From positions 33,397,031 to 33,461,030 of the forward strand of contig NC_084790.1 in the NCBI RefSeq assembly GCF_028858725.1: a stretch of 64,000 nt of DNA, given 5' to 3'. Positions 11,400 to 24,252 of this stretch are shown piece by piece. The position numbers and the translations under genes were made by a program. Source of the stretch: Colius striatus. Its lineage: Eukaryota; Chordata; Aves; Coliiformes; Coliidae. The notes under the pieces were generated by a model that was not told the origin of the DNA, made no database searches, and saw only the letters and a program-made list of their open reading frames with translations. Each line of letters begins with the position of its first letter. The stretch's first letter is position 1.

Positions 11400-12880
11400 G
11401 AGTGGAAGAGGAAGAGGTTAAAGACTTGTTGACCAAGCTTAAGGCTCATAAGTCAAGTCAATGGTACCATACGGGATGCATCCTAGAGAGCTGAGGGAGC
11501 TGGCTGATGTGATTGCTGAGTCTCTCTCCATCATTTTTGAACAATCATGGAGGACAGGTGAGGTGCCCTAGGACTGGAGAAAGGCCAGTGTCACTGCAGG
11601 CTGCAAGAAGGGCAAGAAGGAAACTACAGGCCGGTCAGCCTCACCTCCATCCCTGGAAAGGTGATGGAACAACTCATCCTGAATGTTATCATTGAACATA
11701 TGACGGATAAGATGGTTATCAAGGGGAGTCAATATGGCTTCATGAAGGGGAAATCCTGTTTGGTCAACCTGATATCCTATGAGTGCATAACCAGCTGGCT
11801 AGATGAGGGGAGAGCAGTGGATGTCATCTACCTTGACTTCAGCAAGGCTTTTGACACTGTCTCCCATAACATCTTCATCAGAAAGCTCAAGCAGTGTGGC
11901 TTGGATGAGTGAACAGTGAGGTGGATCGATAGCTGGCTGAATGACACAGCCCAGAGGGTGGTGATCAATGGCCCAGAGTCGAGTTGGAGGCCTGTGGCCA
12001 GTGGAGTTCCACAGGGATGGGTTCTGGGGCCAGTCTTGTTCAACATCTTCATCAATGACCTGGATGAGGGGACAGAGTGTACCCTCAGCAAGTTGGCTCC
12101 TGACACCAAACTGGGAGGACTGGCTGATTCCCCAGATGGCTGTGCAGTTATTCATCAGGATCTTGACCAGCTTGAGAGTTGTGCAGAGAGGAACCTCATG
12201 AGGTTCAACAAGGACAAGTGTAGAGTCCTGCACCTGGGAAGGAACAACCCCATGCACCAGTACAGGCTGGGGGTCAAACTGTGGAAGAGTACCTCTGCAG
12301 AGAGAGTCCTGGGAGTCCTGGTTGATAACAAGCTAAATACGAGTCAGCAATGTGCCCTCGTGGCCAAGAAGGCCAATGGCATCCTGAGACGCATCAAGAA
12401 GAGTGTGGCCACCATGTCAAGGGAGGTTTTTCTCCCTCTGTACTCTGCCCTGCTGAGGCCTCCAAGTCCTGTGTCCAGTTCTGGGCTCCTCAGCTCAAGA
12501 GGGACAGGGAAGTGCTGGAGAGAGTGCAGAGCAGGGCCACCAAGATGATCAGGGGAATGGAACATCTTTCATACGAGGAAAGACTGAGGGAACTGGAGCT
12601 GTTTAGTCTGGAGAAGAGGAGATTGAGGGGAGATCTTATTAAGATTTATAAATATCTAAAGGATGGATGTCAGGAGGTTGGGACATCCCTTTTTTCTGTT
12701 GTAGCTAGTAACACGACAAGGGGTAATGGAATGAAGCTGGAACACAGAAACTTCCACTTAAATATAAGAAAAAATTGTTTTACCGTGAGGGTGAGGGAGC
12801 AGTGGCACAGGCTGCCCAGAGGGGTTGTGGAGTCCCCTTCCTTGAAGCTCTTCAAGACCCGCCTGGACATGTTCCTATAA
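11400..12880 (+). pseudogene. CR1 ORF2 reverse transcriptase and C-terminal region, broken
   Basis: Reverse transcriptase blocks are visible in order: VMEQLILNVI-type palm entry, motif A in VIYLDFSKAFDTVSHN, then a TGA at 11910-11912 after GLDE, the RT motif [20 protein letters not shown], and the catalytic block. The usual A-D-D-T-K of this family reads A-P-D-T-K at 12096-12110, so one catalytic Asp is lost. The thumb-like part ([20 protein letters not shown]) follows. A frameshift near 12470 moves the C-terminal part, [20 protein letters not shown], to another frame that ends at 12880. There are frameshifts before 11660 as well. The copy cannot encode active ORF2. Confidence 0.88.
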
Positions 12881-12974
12881 GACCTGATCTAGGTTAACCT
12901 GCTTCTGCAGGGGGGTTGGACTAGAAAATCTCTGAAAGTCCCTTCCAACCCCTACCATTCTTTGATTCTATGAT

Positions 12975-14867
12975 ATGGATAAGGACATGGATGTCCATAT
13001 GTATGCAAATGGAAACATCCAGGGAGAGAAATTGTACTTCAGAGAGTAATATCAAGGACAGCTGTTTCAGTTATGCTTTTGTGACCTTCCATTTTTAATC
13101 ATTGTGCTTCAAAGCCTCAGCTAGCCAAAACAGCAGATTGCTTTTAAAATGTCACTCAATAGTTATTTTAGCTAAAAGAATCTGCCAAGAGCTAACATTA
13201 TATTACTAGGAAATCGAAATAATTAATTTGACATTAAAGTAACCTTTAAAAAAAATTCCTCAGAGAGAGATCTAACCTTCTTACCGAAGCAACAAGAAAT
13301 ATACTTTGCATGAGTCAATGTTCGAGATGATTTGCATTGCATATGCTGACCAAACTGCATGTTATCTACATATCATCTGGTGGTAGTGTTCAAATCATTT
13401 TTTTATTTGCCCAGGAAATTTTTCAAGCAGAGCAAAAAGACATACAACAATATACTTCACTCTGTTGCTTAATATGTTTCTAACTTTATATTCTTCTGTA
13501 CTTAGATAAATTCCTTTCCCAGTGATGATGACACAAAGCAGGCTGTTGAATGGCACTAGATTCTCATTATATCCTTTCAAACACAGATGAAGTACAGGTC
13601 CTCACACCCACACATTTAATGAATTCAAATATTATCCGTGTTTGGGTGAGAAATATTTCTTTATCTTGCTCAGATCTGTATCTTAAGAAGGCTGCAAGTA
13701 TATTTTGGCAGAAATATTTTCCCAAAGTCTGATTTCTTATTGCAAACATTCGTTGCTGTGCTTCAGAGCTACACAAGAACCGAGTTCTCTCTCAGACATC
13801 TCAACCACAGAAGCACTCCAGAGAATGCAGCACAATGTTCCCTACACAAATCATAAAACACGTGACAAAAAAACCCCTTACAAACTAACACCACAACTTC
13901 TATTCAAACCCCCATCTAAGGGAGTAATTTTCAATGCCATTTTAGAGATGAGTGAAAGAAAATATTTCAAGAGCACTACCAGACCCAGTTCCCCTTGTTC
14001 ACTACAAAAATTGCAGCTTTGCATCTCACTTTGGATAGATAGTTTCAACAGCAACAGCAGAAGTTAAATCAAACAGCCTTGAGCTTTCTGTGTCAATTCC
14101 CTTAATCTCTTCTCATATACTCTCACCTTTGCTATTCTCCATTATCCCTAACATCCCTCTTATTGCTCCGTTCTCCCTCTTGAGTGGACTAGTGGCAATG
14201 TGTGCCAAACATGATCTTCAGCTACTGGAGTGCTGACTGGTGCTGCTCTATGGCAACAGGATATTGAAAAATATTGTTGAGTAGAAATAGCAGTTATATT
14301 AGACTACTCTTAACAAAAAGAATAAACCTCTAACTCTGTATCAAATGGAATAACATAATAAGTGAAGCAAAGCTAGAGTAAATATGTCTGTCAGTCTGGG
14401 TTTCTAATCTAGGAAAGGTAGGAGATTGAATTTGTTTTGTTCTGAAGAGGTTCTGACTACTCCTTCCCCCACAGGAAAATGTAGAGAAGGCAGCAGGGTA
14501 AGATCTCTGCTGTATTAGTGTGAGGTACTAGAAATATGCCTCAACATTGCAGGAAGAATAGTTAACCACCAAAAACACAACGCTCCAGCAACCAAGGAAG
14601 TTCTCACCATCAGGGGTGGATATACATCCTGTTGTCTTAGAATATATATCTGGATATATGATGTCTTATTATATTATTATGGATAGTTATTGAATATTTT
14701 GGATATATTATATCTTGGAACATATGTCTTGGAACATATTGTCTCTGAGCACAGAGACTAAACATGATATTGGGTGGGGGGAGGGCAGTGTCAGACCCTC
14801 CAGAACTGTTGAGGACTCTCCAGAAATGGTACTGGACATGCACTCCACCACCAAGAAGGAGGTGCAG
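12975..14867. other. Gene-free AT-rich stretch
   Basis: I see no gene or recognisable transposon. The longest frame (13705-14067, 120 codons) has no family features. A locally AT-rich run of tatatc/atatat words lies at 14640-14720. Confidence 0.45.
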
Positions 14868-15372
14868 ATATGATAGAGTTCAAGATCCTGTGTGGAAGAG
14901 GCAAGACACAAAGGAAGATCATGACCCTGGATTTCAGGTGAGCTGACTTCAAAGACCTGCTTGGACGGATCTCATGGGATAAGATCCAAGATGGTAGAAA
15001 TGCCCAAGAGAGCTGAATGACTTTCAAGTGTCACTTCCTCCTAGCCTAGGATCAGTGTGTCCCAACATGTAGAAAATTGGCAAAAGGAGGCAGGAGGCCT
15101 CTATGGGTGAGCAAAGATCTGCTGGGACAACTCAGGGAGAAATCAGTCATCTATGAGAGATGGAAACAGGGTCTGATTTCTTGGTAAGAGTGTGGAAATT
15201 TTGCTGGAGTAAGAAGGGGTGCAACCAGGAAGGCTAAAGCCATTTTAGAATAAGACCTGGACAGGAAAGTTAAGGAAAACAAGAAGTGTATTTTCAGGTA
15301 CATTAGCAGCAAAAGGAAGATGAGGGGGAATGTGGGCATGGTGCTGAACACAGAGGGTGCCCTGGTGAGTAT
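14868..15372 (+). mobile_element. CR1 LINE internal fragment (endonuclease end to RT linker)
   Basis: The sequence gatagagttcaagatcctgt, then ggcctctatgggtgagcaaa and aggtacattagcagcaaaag, parallels copy B at 39912-40440. It covers the end of the endonuclease and the linker before the reverse transcriptase. It lacks both ends of CR1 and carries stops and indels. A CR1 3' end lies 240 bp downstream in the same orientation and could belong to the same insertion after an internal loss. Confidence 0.85.
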
Positions 15373-15609
15373 GGGGATTGACCTGCACAGCTCTCATATA
15401 GGCAGTCTGCAAAGTCCCTCTAATGAATTATCCCTTAAGTCAGAGCTAAAATGGTTGAGCAGCAATACACCAGCCTTTGTTTTTGAGAAACCATAAATCT
15501 GCAGCAGTTTTGATATTCCCTTCTTGGTCTAGATAAGTTAGATACAGAAAATATATATAAAAAGAAAGTAAATTCAGAGAGGAAAGAAACATTTAGAAGC
15601 AACAAAGTG
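15373..15609. other. Sequence between two CR1 pieces
   Basis: No recognisable element. It is either host DNA between two insertions or a decayed CR1 interior. Confidence 0.3.
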
Positions 15610-15832
15610 ATATAAGAAAACACAGGGGAAAACTTATTTACTTCGTGTATGATCAAACACTGGAACAGGCTGTCCAGACAAATTGTGAAATCTCCATGTT
15701 TAAAAATTCTCACAATTAAATTTTACATGGTCCTTAGCAACCTACTCTAGTTGTTATTTTTGCAGGAGGGTTAAACTTCACAATCTCTAGAGGTGTCTTC
15801 CAAGCTCAAGCACTCTGCAATTCTGTGAAACA
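15610..15832 (+). mobile_element. Old CR1 3'-end fragment
   Basis: The text includes actggaacaggctgtccaga, then ttgcaggagggttaaacttc and cttccaagctcaagcactct with a final caattctgtga. These are decayed versions of the end of CR1 ORF2 and its 3' UTR in plus orientation. Confidence 0.75.
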
Positions 15833-17837
15833 TGCATATTTTCTTGTCACAAGACAAGGTGGAGAGGTTATTAGTCATGAGTTTCAATCTACAACATTTT
15901 ACAGATTTTAGACAATCCTGAAATCATTAAGGAGCTACGCAGATGCTAATTTACACAAGGGGACTTTGCAATTCTCATAACAATTCAAGTTCAAGGAGAT
16001 GCAATTGTAGTTTTAAGACTACTCAGAGATTCTCCACCTTGTCCCAAAACCTAGATGGTAATTCCATGTCACAAGAATCTCCACTCTGTGGACTTTCCTT
16101 AAATACCGAATTTAGGTCCACGTTAAAATTGCTTTGAGATATGATTTTGTGAAAGACTGCTTTCAGACCATTCTGGCTACCTTCATCTCAATAACTTGAC
16201 TAGCATATATAATTAAGCATATATCATTTCCTACTGAGAGGTTATCGAGGACATTCGAGCTAAAATTCTTCTGCTGGCTAGCCCTAAAAGCTATGTGTCT
16301 CTCCTGCACTCTGTGATTGATCCATTTAGTGTTCAGCATGTGTAATCTATGTGCTCTTACTGCAGCACTAAAAGAATTGCCCTGGCTTTACTTTCCTGTA
16401 ATTCTATGCCCAGAGGCAATTCTATTCCTGTCTGATATTATGCAAGATGTCTCACTTTTCTCTTTTATGAATTCTATTATTAACAAGCAGTGACTCATCA
16501 CAATCAGATTAGTAATGCTGAGACTTTGTGACTGGCCATTTCTTGAGGTTCATGGTCTGAATGCCTGAACTTCACTTTGTAGCAGGCACAACTGGATAAA
16601 TGGTTTCCTAGAATAAACATACACTTGACAGACAGCTGTGTGAAGCAATTTGGAGACAGTAAAATTATTTTTATAAAAATTAAACATCTTTAAACAATGT
16701 GCTTCTTCACTTGATCTGTATGAAAAGCAATCAGTGGGAAGGTAATTTCTTTCTGCAGTATGCCTTTTTGGTAAATTTTCTGTACTGGTAATCCTACAAA
16801 AAAGATATTTGTTATTTTGGTATATGTTCCTCTGGCAATTTTTAAATCTCACCTTTCAAGATCAAAGTGATCAACTTCACTGCCTGCTTTCTGACCTCAA
16901 ATTATCAGAAAACATTTCATGCCATAGTAGTGCAGCACATATAATAAATTTTAATTTAACTTCAAGGGGAAAAAGTAAGATCCATGTCAGGCCCAAGGAA
17001 GGACGCTGAGGTAGCCTTCATTGCTTGAAGAGTTATGACCATGTGTGAGAACAGATGGGACGCTATGTATCTGGCAGCAGCAGAATGGGGATGACATGGA
17101 CCTTGCTAGATCTTCCTCCTGCCATGACATGATGGAAGAGATTGAGAAGTCCCCTCCTCAGCAGCTAAAAGCCAGCATAGTTGAGCCCTGCTCACATCAT
17201 TTACATATGGGTCAAAAAAAGACTTCTCTCTTACCTATCATGGTGTTTGAAACTCTTCTGCTCCAAACCTTTATCCTGTACAACAATAATAAATCTGCAG
17301 AGAAGATAGATTTCAGAAGCAAAAGAGATGTCATTTGGTGACCAGCTCCCTGTTGCCTGTCCATGTTTTTTGCCCAAAGCAAGTGGCAGTTTTCAGCAAA
17401 GCAAATCCAGACTTTTACTGGTAGCTGACATAGACCACTGTTATTCAAAGTTATTCAAGTTATTCAAAGGGGTCTTTATCATTAGTGTTCTCAGCAGAGC
17501 ACCAACACATACAGCTAGGAAAGAAGTGTGAGGGGTTTTCTTTCTTCAAGTAAGATAGTTATGAACTAATGGATTGTGTTTAGAAATTTAGCAATTTAGT
17601 TGTTTAACAACAACAATTTTTGTTGTTGTTAATTAACTCATTGGACAGAAACTATAATCAGAGGCAAACGTATTTCTGGAATGGATTTATATGAGATAAG
17701 ATATAAAAGGTAACACTTTTAAAGCCGTCTGGATCCAAGATTCAAGACCTAGGGCTGGATCAATGCTGTTACAACAACAAATACCTAAACACGTCAGATG
17801 ACATACAGAGTCCATCACTCTTTTTTAAAGAGAAACT
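15833..17837. other. Gene-free AT-rich stretch
   Basis: I see no gene or recognisable transposon. A perfect hairpin lies at 17605-17631. Open frames are at most 100 codons and show no family features. Confidence 0.4.
17605..17631. repeat. Perfect short hairpin with TTG/CAA arms
   Basis: taacaacaacaa at 17605-17616 and ttgttgttgtta at 17620-17631 are exact reverse complements around a 3-base ttt loop. The arms are a trinucleotide repeat, so a simple-repeat origin is likely. Confidence 0.7.
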
Positions 17838-17898
17838 GATTGGAGTATCACTTTTTTTCTGTTGTATCTAGTGACAGGATAAGGGGTAATGGAAATCC
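17838..17898 (+). mobile_element. Small CR1 fragment
   Basis: ttctgttgtatctagtgaca followed by ggataaggggtaatgg matches copy A at 12695-12730, in the ORF2 C-terminus. The fragment is only about 60 bp long and is followed by a poly-T run (about 17905-17920). Confidence 0.65.
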
Positions 17899-18638
17899 TT
17901 CACCTTTTTTTTTTTTTTCTGAATGGGAAGCAGATGATCATATCGCTAGATATGTCTCCTGTAGCTGTGGAACTTGCAATCAATAAAATAGAATTTCACT
18001 AACAATCCTAAGTAATGTGATTTACTAACCATTTTGGCATTAGGCTTTGTATAAGAATCTCTATTTGAATTTCTGTCATCATATGACTCATTTTTATCCC
18101 ACTGGACACAGAAAATAGTGAAACTGGAAATACCTCAAGTAACCTGGAAGTATTAGTTTCTCAGCCTCTCTCCCTGACCAGCCCTTGCCTCAGATGTACT
18201 CAAGTCAGAAGCTGTGGGGTTCTTCTACAGCTGTAACTGGAAAACTGAGCACCCATATCACTTGCATGTTGCCAAATACCAGGGCGAAACTGCACAAAGA
18301 CCTCAAATACCACTCAAATACACCAGAAAACTTTGGTCTTATGTTTTTTCTGTAGCCATAATATATAATCAGATTCAAGTATAGACAATTTCATCTGGAA
18401 TAGAAATGGTTTCAGAAGACTCAGCTTTGCTTTCTTGTAGCAGAGTTAGTAAAGTGAATCTTCATACACAAAACTATAATGGCTCACGTCCTAGATATTT
18501 TGCAAGGATCAATCAAATATATCTCCTGGTTTTGAGAAGCAAATGCACAATTTGTGAGTTTGTATTTAGTTATACCATGCAGACACTAGTGCACATATTA
18601 TGTGCATATAATTTTTTTGTATAGTCTGAGAACACAAA
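17899..18638. other. Unannotated stretch
   Basis: A poly-T run is followed by AT-rich DNA without a recognisable gene or repeat. Confidence 0.35.
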
Positions 18639-19437
18639 GAATCATAGAATCATAGAATTTTAAGGATTGGAAGGGACTTCAAAGATCACTTAGTCCTATA
18701 TACCCTGCCAGAGCAGTACCACCTAGAGTAAGTCACACAGGAGCTCGTCCAGGTGGGTTTCGAATGTCCCCAGAGAAGGAGCCTGTTCCAGTGCTCCCTC
18801 ACCTGAAGAGTGAAGAAGTTTTTCCTTATATTTCTTTGGAACCTCTTATGTTCCAGATAATACCCATTGTCCCTTGTCCTATCATTGGATATCACTGAGA
18901 AGAGCCTGGCTCCATCCTCCTTCGCTTTACATATTTGTAAACATTAACGAGGTCACCCCTCAGTCTTCTCTTCTCCAAGCTAAAGAGCCCCAGCTCCCTC
19001 GGCCTTTCATCATAAGGGAGATGCTTCACTCCATCACCTTTGTGGCCCTGTGCTGAACTCTCTCCAGCAGCTCCCTGTCCTTCTTGAACTGAGGAGCCCA
19101 GAACTGGACACAATATTCCAGGTGTGGTCTCACTAGAGCAGAGTAGAGGAGGAGCAGAACGTCTCTCAGCCTGCTGGTCACACTCTTCTTTATGCATTCC
19201 AGAATGCCATTGGCCTTCTTGGCCACAAGGGCACATTGCTGGCTCATGCTCATCCTGCTGTCCACCAGGAACTTCTGGTCATTTTCCCCTATACTATTCT
19301 CTAACAGTTCACTCCCCAACGCGTTTAGTACCCAGTTTAGTATCATCAGCAAACTTGCTGACAGTGCTCTCTGTTCCCTCCCCAAGATCATTAATTAATA
19401 TATTGAACAGTACCAGTCCCAGCACGAACCTCTGTTC
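18639..19437 (-). mobile_element. CR1 LINE 3' half (sense part of a twin-primed insertion)
   Basis: The plus strand starts with two copies of aatcatagaatc-type words (18639-18660), the reverse complement of the CR1 terminal repeat. On the minus strand it then encodes the C-terminal third of ORF2, including [39 protein letters not shown] and [20 protein letters not shown] in interrupted frames. The catalytic block FADD is intact, but a TAG/indel-broken frame around it makes the copy inactive. Its 5' end meets another CR1 piece of opposite orientation at about 19437. Confidence 0.88.
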
Positions 19438-19955
19438 AAGGATCACTTTTTCCAGGCCAGGATCAGAGCATCCCAGCAGGTAAGAAATCAAGAAAGGGAG
19501 CCAGGAGACCCACATAGTTAAACAGGGAACTATTGGGCAAACTCAAGTGGAAGAAGACGGTCTATAGATCATGAATGCGATGGCCACTTGGGATGAACAT
19601 AAGACTGTTGTCAGAGGATGTAGGGAGGCAACTAGGAAAGCTAAAACCTTGTTAGAGTTGTACCTTGCAAGGAAGGTCAAGGACAATAAGAAGGGCTTCT
19701 TCAAATACATTGCAGATAAAACTAACACTAGAGGCATTGTAGGCCCACAGCTAAATGAGGCTGGTGCCCTGGTGACAGAGGATACAGAGAGGGCAGAATT
19801 ACTGAATGCCTTCTCTGTCTCTGTCTATACTGCTGGAGGTTGTCCTCAGGAGCCTCAGACTCCAGGGGAAGTCAGGTTAAAGGAGTATTTTGTTGATGAG
19901 GACTGGGTTAAGAATCTAAGTTGGTTACACTTAGAACATAACTGGAAAACAAAAT
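19438..19955 (+). mobile_element. CR1 LINE internal segment, inverted relative to its 3' half
   Basis: Plus-strand text from gatcactttttccaggccag onward encodes the endonuclease end and the linker before the reverse transcriptase: KAKTLLELYLARKVKDNKKG, FFKYIADKTNT, and a run ending WLHLEHNW. It stops near 19955. It corresponds to CR1 positions upstream of those in 18639-19437 and points the opposite way, and its 5'-most point abuts the 5' end of that piece. This is the arrangement expected when a second priming event inverts the 5' part of a LINE insertion. Confidence 0.82.
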
Positions 19956-22900
19956 AAACTGATAACAGGTGATAAAATTCTTTGATGTTTTTATTTCTGT
20001 TGCATTTGGTCAGGAATAAAGTTGAGACTGTGCACTAGACATCAGAAGCACAGAAGTAGTAAGCATCAAAGTCATGCAATGTAAACTGAAACCAGCTTTT
20101 TTAGTGTTCACACCTTAACATGTAGTTAAATATTTATTTTGATGAAAAACAAATAAAAATTGATGAAAAAATCCCAATCAAAGAACACAGAAAAAACCCT
20201 AAACCACCAAAACTGTGGTTTGTACAGTGAAAGTGCATTTCTTGTAAAACCCTTTAGTGAGTGTGGAATTTTACAGGTAAATCTGTCAGTCTGGAAAATT
20301 AAGGTACTCACCTTAGCACTCGAATGGAGTCAAGCACATGTGAAAATGGGAAACTAAGTTGAAAGGGTATGAGCATCTTGTTCTTTAAGAGTACCTGATC
20401 AATGACCTTTTGATGCAAAACATGATAAGAATAAAAGCAGAAAATCAAAACAAGAACATCCAGAGACACATAATTGACCAACAAATGGTAAGAGAGACAG
20501 TAACAATAACCAAACCTAATCAGCCACAAATTTATAAAGGTATGTGGATGTGAATATATTTATTTCAGTGAGATAATCTCATTGGGAATCCTGTCAAATG
20601 GGATGATAAGGAAAAGGAAGAAGCAAAAACTGAAATATATAGAGAAACAAACTTTAAGACAAAACTAATGGAGGCAAAGACGAGAAACAAACCAGTCAGT
20701 TGCACCAGCTAATGGGCTATAAGGCAACTGCAGGCAGGTAAGGACTTTGCAACAGACAGGGATGCAAACCCGAGTGTCCAAAAAGTTAGAGATGGTCAGT
20801 GGGGCTATGCCAGTCTAGGAGGCAATGTGCAGGGGAAGAAAAGGTCGGGAGGAGGAAAGAAGTGCAGTAATCAGAGTATGAAAGTTTACAATCATTTGTA
20901 AACTGTGGCCAGTCAGTACACTTGGTTGAGCCTTCAACCTGCTTACCACAGTCTGTCCTGTCCTTAACTACTTTTCTGTATACTGTATCAGAGACTCCCA
21001 TTGCAAGCCAATCTACCATCTCACATGCAATTTTGACAGCCACCTGACAAAAGGTATAGAACCTAACCAAATTGTAAGTATTAGCTGATCACTGATGCAA
21101 TGAGAAAGAATAAAAAAATAACAATCCATAACCAAAGAAAAATTGTTTTCTAAGTATATGATCATGGGTGATGAGGCTTGCACTGAAAGGAAAGGCACTA
21201 CTTCCACAACACACAGCTAACACCATTGTCAGAGGCTTCCCAGAGAGCAGACAATGGTGCAAGGGGTGCTGTACAGTATGAGGGATACACCACTTAATGT
21301 AGAGAGAAATGACTGATGTGGCTTTGGGAATCCATCCTTCCTTCCAGTCTCTCTCAGCTAAGTGCCTCACTTTTCCCAATCCAACAATGAGATATCAGGT
21401 AGTGTCTGGGGTATCTGTTATTCCTGTGGCATTCCCTAACTGTACATTCCTGTAGGATCAGATCTAGGCTGGAGATTATTTGGTCCTGGCCTGGTAGAAT
21501 CAGTCTTTAAGATTCACATTTCCTCCTGTCTCACTGTTTTCTCTCATCTGCTACAGAGCATAAATTTGTCTTTTTCTCATATTTCTGGTGGCTCAAGTCC
21601 AGAGTCACCTCTTTTTAGCTTGCCATCTTTTATGTCTGCACAAAGCATTTCTTATGTTCTTTATATACTCTATGTAACCTTTTAACCTAGAGATAGAAGC
21701 CATAGTATACATGCAGAGGAAAATCCACATAATAAAATCTCAGTCCTTGACAGTGGATACATTCCCTTGGGGCAAAGATGTGTTCAAAGGAGGTGTGGTA
21801 AAATGCAAGTACCTTAGGCTATTCTGAGGCAATTTCTGAAAAGAAAATAGTTGGTAATGTAGAGCAACCCCCCTTCAATTTCCATCAGCCCAAATTACCC
21901 TCCAGATACTTTGTCACCTTTAAGGGCTCTGAATTACATTGTCTAGTTAAGAGAAACTCAGAACTATTAAACTCTAGAGGACTTCACATGCAGGACAACA
22001 ACCAGGAGCTATGATCCTCCAGCCTAATCCCTTTCTGGGGACTCTGCTAAGGGTTTTAGACAGTTTCTGAAGGTAAATGGCTGTCTGGAGAGTACAATCA
22101 CAGCAATAACCAGGTGCCTCAGTGCCAGATAATCCCACCATGATGCACAATAATAAAGTCAAGGAATATCAGTATAAAACTTACTGGGGCTGAAATGCTG
22201 AGTCACTTAAAGAAACACAAAGCAAGGTCACCTAGCAAGTCAGGTCCACAGATCTGTGTCATTTCTTACTCCAGTCCTTTACTTGAGTCTCTTCACAGTC
22301 AAAAAAAAGTTCTTATCTGAGAACAGTAATAAATTTATCTTCGCTAGGATGCCACAGAGGAAAAAATAAGTTGATTTATTCCATCAAAATCTTCTCTGCT
22401 GGATCTATTAAATGTAGGCTGCTCAAGTATAAACTGGGAATAATTCAACAGCTTTCCGTTTTTTTCATCTTTGATGCAATGTGACACCTGTACACTCCAA
22501 GGTAAGTCCAAAAAGTCTGCTGCGTTGACAGTAAAGATTGTCATATATGCAGTTTGCTCACTGCCAGCAAAATAAGAACAGTCAGTGCCATCATCTGAAA
22601 TACTAAAATGGATCATTGTTAGAGATACCTCCAATTGCCATTTTTATTGATTTTCTGTAAGGAAGGCATTAAATTCTTATATTCACAGATGATATTTCTG
22701 CCACCAGGTCCAGGCTAGTGGTACTAAGGCAGGGATGAACAAATAGTGCAGGAGGAACAGTCTACCAAGGAGCAGATGAAGTGTTCTTCTGAAAGAGGGG
22801 GAGGCAAGGCAAGATATGACTTCCAGAAGCATAAGGAGCACCAACACTCATTTTTGAGCTGCTAACAGCAGGGGCGTACAAAGCCCCAAACAAAGAAATC

Positions 22901-24252
22901 TGTGCTTAGGAAACTGCTCTGAGCATTCATATAATACACAATCAGTGCATTACCTTGGGCAGAAGGTGATAGTGGCAATGACAGTACATATCTACACAGC
23001 TCCCATGGGACTCTCTCAAAAATAGCCACTCCATTTTGTCTCACTGCTGGCACTTAGTGACAGGAAAGCCAGAAGGATCCATTTAGAGTTGAAAGTAATG
23101 AACTGTGGTAAGGTTATAGAATGAGTGAACAACTCAACAAGGACTACAGTGCTTTATGACACATATCTAAAGCATTAATTACCTCACAGAAAGAAGAAGC
23201 ACAAAGAGCAGCACAAAGAAATGGAGAGAAAAAAAAAAAAGAGAATAAGAATATAGGAAAAGATGTAAGATGTTATCAGGAACTTCACTTTGTCGGGACT
23301 AGATCTAGAAGTCAATTTTAGAATGGAGAAAGACTGCACAGAGACAACAGGCACACCAATAAGCTGAACTCTGGAAATTCACTACAATTAACTGCTGTGC
23401 CTTAAGCAAGCAGAGAATTAGAGAGCAATCTTACATATACATGTAAGTCCTTGTCATGCCTGAGCCTTTGTCGTTTCTTAGATCACCAAGAGAAGTCCAC
23501 TGACCTTTAGTAGTCATGAAGGAAGCTACTTGAAGTTGCAAGTGCTTTCTCACAAACTATCTTGCCTCAACTATTTGGACAGCTTTTTCAAAGAAAAGTG
23601 AGCTGAGCTTTCAGATAACCATGCTTTCTGGAGCTTGTAGAGAATTTCTCATCAAACTGGCTTTACTTCAGACACAACTCAAGTACAAACACCTCAGGAC
23701 CCAAGCTGACTCACAAAGCATTGCCAAGACAATCAGGATAAGAAGACCAATTTACATAGGCCCTTCAATAACTTTCTTTTTCAGTTTGGCATCTGCAAGA
23801 AAAAGATATTTCAAAACAAAATACTAAAAGGCCTAAATATCTGAAGTGTTTCTTATAACAAATTAATTAATTAATATGGAAATGTTATACTAGCAAGAAA
23901 TTATTAAATACATCTGAAGACATAACTGAAGTTAGAACCCCAGCACATTAGACACTGTCTACTTGTAACTCTTATTTCACTACCTGACAGCAGAAAGAGT
24001 TGCTCTCCAATAGGTGAGCTAATCCACAGTGTTTCTATCATACAACTGAGTTACTTGTTGCCTCCAGGTGAGCTAAGAACACGGGACCAAAACTGAAACA
24101 GTAGACACAGGGATGCTAAAGCAAGCTTCTGATAACCTGGAAAAGCAGACACCTATTCCATTATGTGAATTTGCCAGAAGCCTCCATTAATTGATGTATG
24201 GCATATACTGTAAGGTGTGAGTCAATGCTATAGATAGACCTGACTGGAACTG
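19956..24252. other. Gene-free AT-rich region
   Basis: 4.3 kb with no recognisable gene or transposon. A 96-codon minus-strand frame at 22344-22634 has an unusually protein-like composition, but I cannot assign it to a family and no flanking exons are visible. An (AATT)n-like run lies near 23862-23876. Confidence 0.4.

Larger units (their letters stand above)
9280..12974 (+). mobile_element. CR1 LINE copy A, 5'-truncated, about 3.7 kb
   Basis: Homology to the CR1 block at 38.17-43.4 kb begins near 9280, within ORF1, and runs to the terminal attctttgattctatgat at 12957-12974. The order is ORF1 proline-rich linker and esterase (to 10029), a short intergenic stretch, ORF2 endonuclease (about 10231-11103), reverse transcriptase (about 11400-12550) and the C-terminal region with the 3' UTR. 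Copy A lacks about 75 bp present in copy B near 11210, where the text jumps from the EN-RT linker to tacatcagcagcagaag. The truncated 5' end is normal for a LINE primed at its 3' end. No clear target-site duplication was found. Confidence 0.92.
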
